This document shows positions 6,003 through 8,693 of a stretch of DNA of 8,693 nucleotides, piece after piece. Both the position numbers and the translations under genes were made by a program. The notes beneath the pieces were generated by a model. It saw nothing but the letters and a program-made list of their open reading frames with translations. It was not told where the DNA came from and did no database searches. Positions within the stretch are counted from its first letter, which is position 1. Every line of letters starts with the position of its first letter. Location of the stretch: contig JAFEDW010000073.1 of assembly GCA_018241455.1 (NCBI GenBank), forward strand, positions 1 through 8,693, written 5' to 3'. The stretch is from Pseudomonadota bacterium (GTDB taxonomy: Bacteria; Pseudomonadota; Gammaproteobacteria; Steroidobacterales; Steroidobacteraceae).

Positions 6003-7174
6003 GCGCGGCCGGGGTCGTCTACTGGAAGGAAATGCGCGAATCGCTGCGCGACCGGCGCGTGCTGATGAACAGCCTGCTGCTCGGTCCGCTGCTCGGTCCG
6101 ATCCTGTTCCTGGTCATGATGCGCCTGGTGGTCGGGCGCGAACTGGAAAAGGCCGAGCAGCCGCTGCCGGTGGTCGTCATCGGCGCCGAGCGCGCGCCGG
6201 AGCTGGTCGACGCGCTCAGGCAGATGGGCCTGGAGGTGAAGCCGCCGGTCGCCGATCCCGAGCTGGCGGTGCGCGAGCAGCGCATCGACCTGGCGCTGCG
6301 CGTGGCGGCCGATTTCGGCGCGGCCTGGCGCGAGGGCCGTCCCGCCGAGGTCGAGATCATCTACGACTCCTCGCGCCGCGAAGGCGGGAGCGACGTCGAT
6401 CGGTTGCGCGGCATGCTCGAGGGCTACAGCCATCGCAACGGCGCGCTGCGGCTGCTGGCGCGCGGGCTCTCGCCCGGCGTCGCGACGCCGCTGGTGGTCG
6501 CGAACCGCGACACCGCGACGCCGCAGGCGCGCGGCGCGCTGCTGTTCGCGATGCTGCCGTACATGCTGGTGCTGACGATCTTCATCGGCGGCCTGTGGCT
6601 GGCGATCGACTCGACCGCCGGCGAACGCGAGCGCCAGTCGCTCGAACCGCTGCTCGCCAACCCGGTGCCGCGCGATCGCATCCTGCTCGGCAAGCTGATG
6701 GCCACGGCGAGTTTCAGCACCGCGAGCCTGACGCTGGGGCTCCTGGCCTTCCTCGTGGTTGGGCAGTTCATGCCCACCGAGCAACTGGGCATGAGCCTGG
6801 CGCTCGGGCCGCATTTCTTCGCGGTCGCGCTGCCGGTGCTGGTGCCGCTGGTGCTGCTGCTGTGCATCGGCCAGATCCTGATCGCCGCGTTCGCGCGCAG
6901 CGTGCGCGAGGCGCAGACCTACCTCGGCCTCGCGCAGCTCGTGCCGATCATCCCCTCGATCGTGCTCAGCATCCTGCCGGTCAAGGCCAAGCTGTGGATG
7001 TTCGCCGTGCCGCTGCTCGGCCAGCAGCTGTCGATCATGCGGCTGCTGCGCGCTGAACCGGTGCCGATGCTGGCGCTCGCCCTGAGTGCCGTCGTGACGC
7101 TGCTCGCGGCGCTGCTGGTGTTCCTCGTGACGCGGCGCGTCTACGAATCGGAACGGCTGGCGATCTCGACCTAG
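5999..7174 (+). CDS. natB: ABC-2 type permease, NatB type
   Basis: The 391-residue protein has the typical ABC-2 exporter layout. A cytoplasmic N-terminus (YWKEMRESLRDRRVL, 8-22) leads into the first membrane segment (about 22-44). A large extracytoplasmic domain covers about 46-178. A cluster of membrane segments follows at about 179-203, 233-256, 271-298, 308-328 and 355-377. The loop STAGERERQSLEPLLANPVP (205-224) is the cytoplasmic coupling motif characteristic of NatB-like permeases. With the upstream ATPase it should form a dimeric exporter in the inner membrane. Its ATG overlaps the ATPase stop as ATGA, with GGTGAGG 4 bases before it. The stop TAG is inside a CTAG shared with the convergent gene on the other strand. 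An exact in-frame tandem repeat gives LLGPLLGP at 27-34. The exported compound cannot be told from the sequence; hydrolase coupling hints at a peptide or lipid-like compound, but this is speculation. Confidence 0.91.
   Translation: MSAAGVVYWKEMRESLRDRRVLMNSLLLGPLLGPILFLVMMRLVVGRELEKAEQPLPVVVIGAERAPELVDALRQMGLEVKPPVADPELAVREQRIDLALRVAADFGAAWREGRPAEVEIIYDSSRREGGSDVDRLRGMLEGYSHRNGALRLLARGLSPGVATPLVVANRDTATPQARGALLFAMLPYMLVLTIFIGGLWLAIDSTAGERERQSLEPLLANPVPRDRILLGKLMATASFSTASLTLGLLAFLVVGQFMPTEQLGMSLALGPHFFAVALPVLVPLVLLLCIGQILIAAFARSVREAQTYLGLAQLVPIIPSIVLSILPVKAKLWMFAVPLLGQQLSIMRLLRAEPVPMLALALSAVVTLLAALLVFLVTRRVYESERLAIST
6077..6100 (+). repeat. perfect tandem repeat, 12 bases x 2, inside the permease gene
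   Basis: CTGCTCGGTCCG occurs twice in direct succession, in frame, and encodes LLGP twice (permease residues 27-34) in the first membrane segment. The copies are identical at every base, including codon choice, which suggests recent slippage duplication. It keeps the frame and adds four residues to the helix. Confidence 0.9.
7171..7174. other. CTAG shared by two convergent stop codons
   Basis: The palindrome CTAG provides TAG for the permease on the + strand (7172-7174) and TAG for the NTF2-like gene on the - strand (7173-7171). The two convergent genes overlap by four bases, so there is no intergenic terminator. No hairpin followed by a T-run is visible on either side. Confidence 0.9.
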
Positions 7175-7656
7175 GGAGTGGCGCCCGGGCTGAGGGCCGC
7201 GCCCGCCGGCGCACAGCGGCAGGCCGGGCAGCCATGATCGAGCACGATGCGCCAATGGCCGTCGCGCTCGCGGCGCCACACGGAATTGAACGTGCCGACG
7301 CGCCGGCCGTCGGGCGCGAGCACCGGTCCGCTGCTGAGTGCCAGGCGGCCCGAGTCGAGCACGGCGATCGTATCCGGGGCCCATGAGAACGGCGCGGCGG
7401 CGCCATCGAAGAATCCACGCCAGCCCGCGACGATCGCGGCCGGGCCGCGCAGCACCGGATCCTGCACGAACACCGCGTCGGGCGCGAGGAAGCGCGTGAA
7501 CGCCGCCAGGTCGCGGTCGGCCATGGATTTCGCGAACGCGGTCTCCGCGGCGCGCACCTGTTCGGCGAGCGTGGCCGTGGATTCGCGCGCACCGGCCTGC
7601 GTCGCCGGGAGCATTGGCAGCACGGCCATCATGGCCAGCAGCACGGTGTGTTTCAT
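7171..7656 (-). CDS. secreted NTF2-like protein (DUF4440/SnoaL type) with cysteine-rich tail
   Basis: This 161-residue product starts with a convincing signal peptide: MKHTVLLAMMAVLPMLPATQ followed by AGA, with likely cleavage after Ala23. The mature part looks like a small NTF2-like fold of the DUF4440/SnoaL kind. A first helix (about 28-48, LAEQVRAAETAFAKSMADRD) leads to FTRFLAPDAVFVQDPVLRGPAAI (53-75), and later strands include GTFNSVWRRERDGHWRIVLDHG (121-142). Such domains bind or convert small molecules, or serve only as scaffolds; no activity can be assigned. The end carries Cys143, Cys146 and Cys148 (CPACRC) and a Pro/Ala/Gly-rich tail. The start is the ATG at 7656, with GGG six bases upstream and the leader just after it. 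An extension upstream would run through the NnrU gene. It faces the six-gene run tail to tail and is divergent from nnrU. Confidence 0.82.
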   Translation of the reverse strand: MKHTVLLAMMAVLPMLPATQAGARESTATLAEQVRAAETAFAKSMADRDLAAFTRFLAPDAVFVQDPVLRGPAAIVAGWRGFFDGAAAPFSWAPDTIAVLDSGRLALSSGPVLAPDGRRVGTFNSVWRRERDGHWRIVLDHGCPACRCAPAGAALSPGATP

Positions 7657-7689
7657 GGTGATCCCGCGAAATGGAGCTCGAGTTGAGCG

Positions 7690-7719
7690 ACAATACCGCG
7701 CTGCAACCCACGACGCCAA
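7690..7719 (-). promoter_or_regulatory. possible sigma70-type promoter for the NTF2-like gene
   Basis: On the - strand TTGGCG (7719-7714) and TATTGT (7695-7690) are 18 bases apart, each matching four of six consensus bases. This would give a leader of about 25-30 bases before the ATG at 7656. The match is weak. It is reported because the 85-base divergent gap 7657-7741 must hold the start signals for this gene and probably for nnrU. No convincing + strand promoter was seen there. Confidence 0.25.
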
Positions 7720-7741
7720 CCGCTTCGAGGTGGCCTTAAGG

Positions 7742-8314
7742 ATGAAAGCGCTGGTTGCCGGGCTCATCGTGTTCCTCGGCACGCACTCGATCGCGATCGT
7801 CGCGCCGTACTGGCGCGACCGGTTTGTCGCGCGCATCGGCCCGGCCGCGTGGCGCGCAATGTATTCGCTGGTGTCGTTGCTGGGGCTGCTGCTGGTCATC
7901 CACGGCTTCGCCGCCGCGCGCGCCGCGCCGCTCATCTGGTACACGCCGGCCGCGTGGACGCACGGCGTCGTGCGCGTGCTGATGTTGCCGGTGTTCCCGC
8001 TGCTGCTGGCGGCCTATTTCCCCGGGCGCATCCAGGCCGCGGCGAAGCATCCGATGCTGGCGGCGGTCAAGCTATGGGCCTTCGCGCACCTGCTCGCGAA
8101 CGGTACCGCGGCCGAGGTGCTGCTGTTCGGCGGTTTCCTCGCCTGGGCGGTCGTCGATCGCATCTCGCTGAAGCGCCGTCCGCCGCGCGCGACCTTAAGC
8201 CTGCCGGCATCGAAGTGGAACGACGCGATCGTCGTCGTCGTCGGCCTGGCGCTGTACGTGCTGGTCGTGGCCTGGGCGCACGAACGGCTGTTCGGCGTGT
8301 CGCCGCTCGCCTGA
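7742..8314 (+). CDS. nnrU: NnrU family integral membrane protein
   Basis: This 190-residue membrane protein matches the NnrU family, first found near nitrite and nitric oxide reductase genes and also related to a part of the plant Z-ISO carotene isomerase. It opens with LIVFLGTHS (8-16), where His15 lies at the end of the first membrane segment. The strongest signature is AKHPMLAAVKLWAFAHLLANG (101-121), containing His103 and His116. Predicted membrane segments are about 2-21, 39-58, 74-92, 107-138 and 161-179. The histidines suit heme or metal binding, as shown for Z-ISO, but this has not been established for bacterial NnrU. The ATG at 7742 is chosen because the first helix follows at once; GAGG lies at 7727-7730, eleven bases upstream. 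No denitrification genes are seen in the window, so a nitric oxide role cannot be inferred from context. The SRAP gene begins 10 bases after the stop, so both may be cotranscribed. Confidence 0.9.
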   Translation: MKALVAGLIVFLGTHSIAIVAPYWRDRFVARIGPAAWRAMYSLVSLLGLLLVIHGFAAARAAPLIWYTPAAWTHGVVRVLMLPVFPLLLAAYFPGRIQAAAKHPMLAAVKLWAFAHLLANGTAAEVLLFGGFLAWAVVDRISLKRRPPRATLSLPASKWNDAIVVVVGLALYVLVVAWAHERLFGVSPLA

Positions 8315-8324
8315 GCCTGAGCGC

Positions 8325-8693
8325 ATGTGCGGACGATTCGTATCGCGCGAGCAGGCGGCCATCGAGCGCGAGTACAACATCCGCGTGTTGAATCCGTTCG
8401 AGCGCGTATACAACGCGGCGCCGTCGATGCTGCTGCCGGTGATCCGCCGCGCGGCAGGCAGTGATGCCGCCGGCGGCGAACGCGAGGCGCTGTCGATGCG
8501 CTGGGGATTGATCCCGGGCTGGTGGTCGCAACCGACGCTGCCGGCCTCGACGATCAACGCGCGCAGCGAAGAGGCGGCCGCGAAGCCGATGTGGCGCAGC
8601 GCCGTGCGGCACACGCGCTGCCTGGTGCCGGCGCTCGGTTGGTATGAATGGAAGTCCGGACCGGAAGGCAAGCAGCCGTTTTTCATCCATTCA
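8325..8693 (+). CDS. SRAP domain protein (YedK/HMCES type), N-terminal 123 residues (3' end outside window)
   Basis: The gene starts with MCGRF. After removal of Met1, the catalytic Cys2 becomes the N-terminus and forms a thiazolidine cross-link with abasic sites in single-stranded DNA, protecting the genome from breaks (known for E. coli YedK and human HMCES). Further family motifs are YNAAPS (29-34), LSMRWGLIPGWW (56-67), the substrate-contacting INARSE with Asn78 (77-82) and CLVPALGWYEWK with Glu108 (99-110). The family's later active-site His would lie beyond the window. Full members have about 200-230 residues, so nearly half is missing. The start is fixed by the required Cys at position 2. 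No strong Shine-Dalgarno is present, and nnrU ends only 10 bases upstream, so coupled expression is likely. Nothing suggests that the copy is broken, as far as it can be read. Confidence 0.95.
   Translation, partial: MCGRFVSREQAAIEREYNIRVLNPFERVYNAAPSMLLPVIRRAAGSDAAGGEREALSMRWGLIPGWWSQPTLPASTINARSEEAAAKPMWRSAVRHTRCLVPALGWYEWKSGPEGKQPFFIHS

Noticed and set aside
5534..7711. A 725-codon open frame on the - strand opposite the ABC genes
   Set aside because: It is antisense to two clear ABC genes, rich in Arg/Gln/His/Ala with no domain or motif, and is the usual by-product of stop-poor GC-rich DNA. The same holds for - strand frames at 2088-3605 and 3656-5107.
7247..7741. Upstream extension of nnrU
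   Set aside because: This part is antisense to the NTF2-like gene, which has a signal peptide and domain features. NnrU homology begins at ATG 7742.
7657..7944. Upstream extension of the NTF2-like gene on the - strand
   Set aside because: It would run through the divergent gap and the start of nnrU. The signal peptide begins at ATG 7656.
8228..8243. GTC triplet run in nnrU
   Set aside because: Four GTC codons encode a valine stretch in a membrane helix. This is ordinary in GC-rich DNA and too short to count as a repeat.

Overview
The window is very GC-rich, coding-dense chromosomal DNA from a Gram-negative bacterium, most likely a proteobacterium. The products (periplasmic RNase T2, a one-domain YeeE/YedE protein, NnrU, a NatAB-type ABC pair, a TAP-like hydrolase) would suit a gammaproteobacterium of the Xanthomonadales/Nevskiales kind, but that placement is an inference from gene content and base composition. 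There are no RNA genes, insertion sequences, CRISPR arrays or phage genes. No gap between genes exceeds 85 bases.

Layout: (1) 1-1524, the 3' part of a GH31 alpha-glucosidase that begins upstream of the window. (2) 1550-7174, six genes on the + strand packed head to tail: a membrane-anchored or secreted RNase T2, a YeeE/YedE-family membrane protein, a DUF2127 membrane protein, a TAP-like alpha/beta-hydrolase, an ABC ATPase of NatA type and an ABC-2 permease of NatB type. Spacings are 19 and 9 bases, then ATGA overlaps at two junctions and an ATGA-like relic at a third, so this is very probably one transcription unit. The 25-base gap to the GH31 gene means that gene could belong to it too. (3) 7171-7656 on the - strand, a small secreted NTF2-like (DUF4440/SnoaL-type) protein whose stop codon overlaps the permease stop in a shared CTAG. 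(4) 7742-8314 on the + strand, NnrU, followed 10 bases later by (5) 8325 to the window end, the 5' part of an SRAP-domain (YedK/HMCES-type) protein. The 85 bases at 7657-7741 form the only divergent intergenic region and should carry promoters for both sides.

The most securely linked genes are the hydrolase, the ATPase and the permease. The likely picture is an envelope-located peptidase/esterase-like enzyme made together with an ABC-2 exporter whose substrate is unknown. The RNase, YeeE and DUF2127 proteins are also envelope proteins, but no common pathway is evident. The most notable feature is the hydrolase/ATPase junction (5231-5283). There the expected ATGA start is out of frame with the ATPase by one base, next to a GGGG run and an 11-base direct repeat, and the ATPase appears to start instead at a downstream GTG. 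No clearly undescribed system was identified; the window mostly looks like ordinary housekeeping and accessory metabolism.
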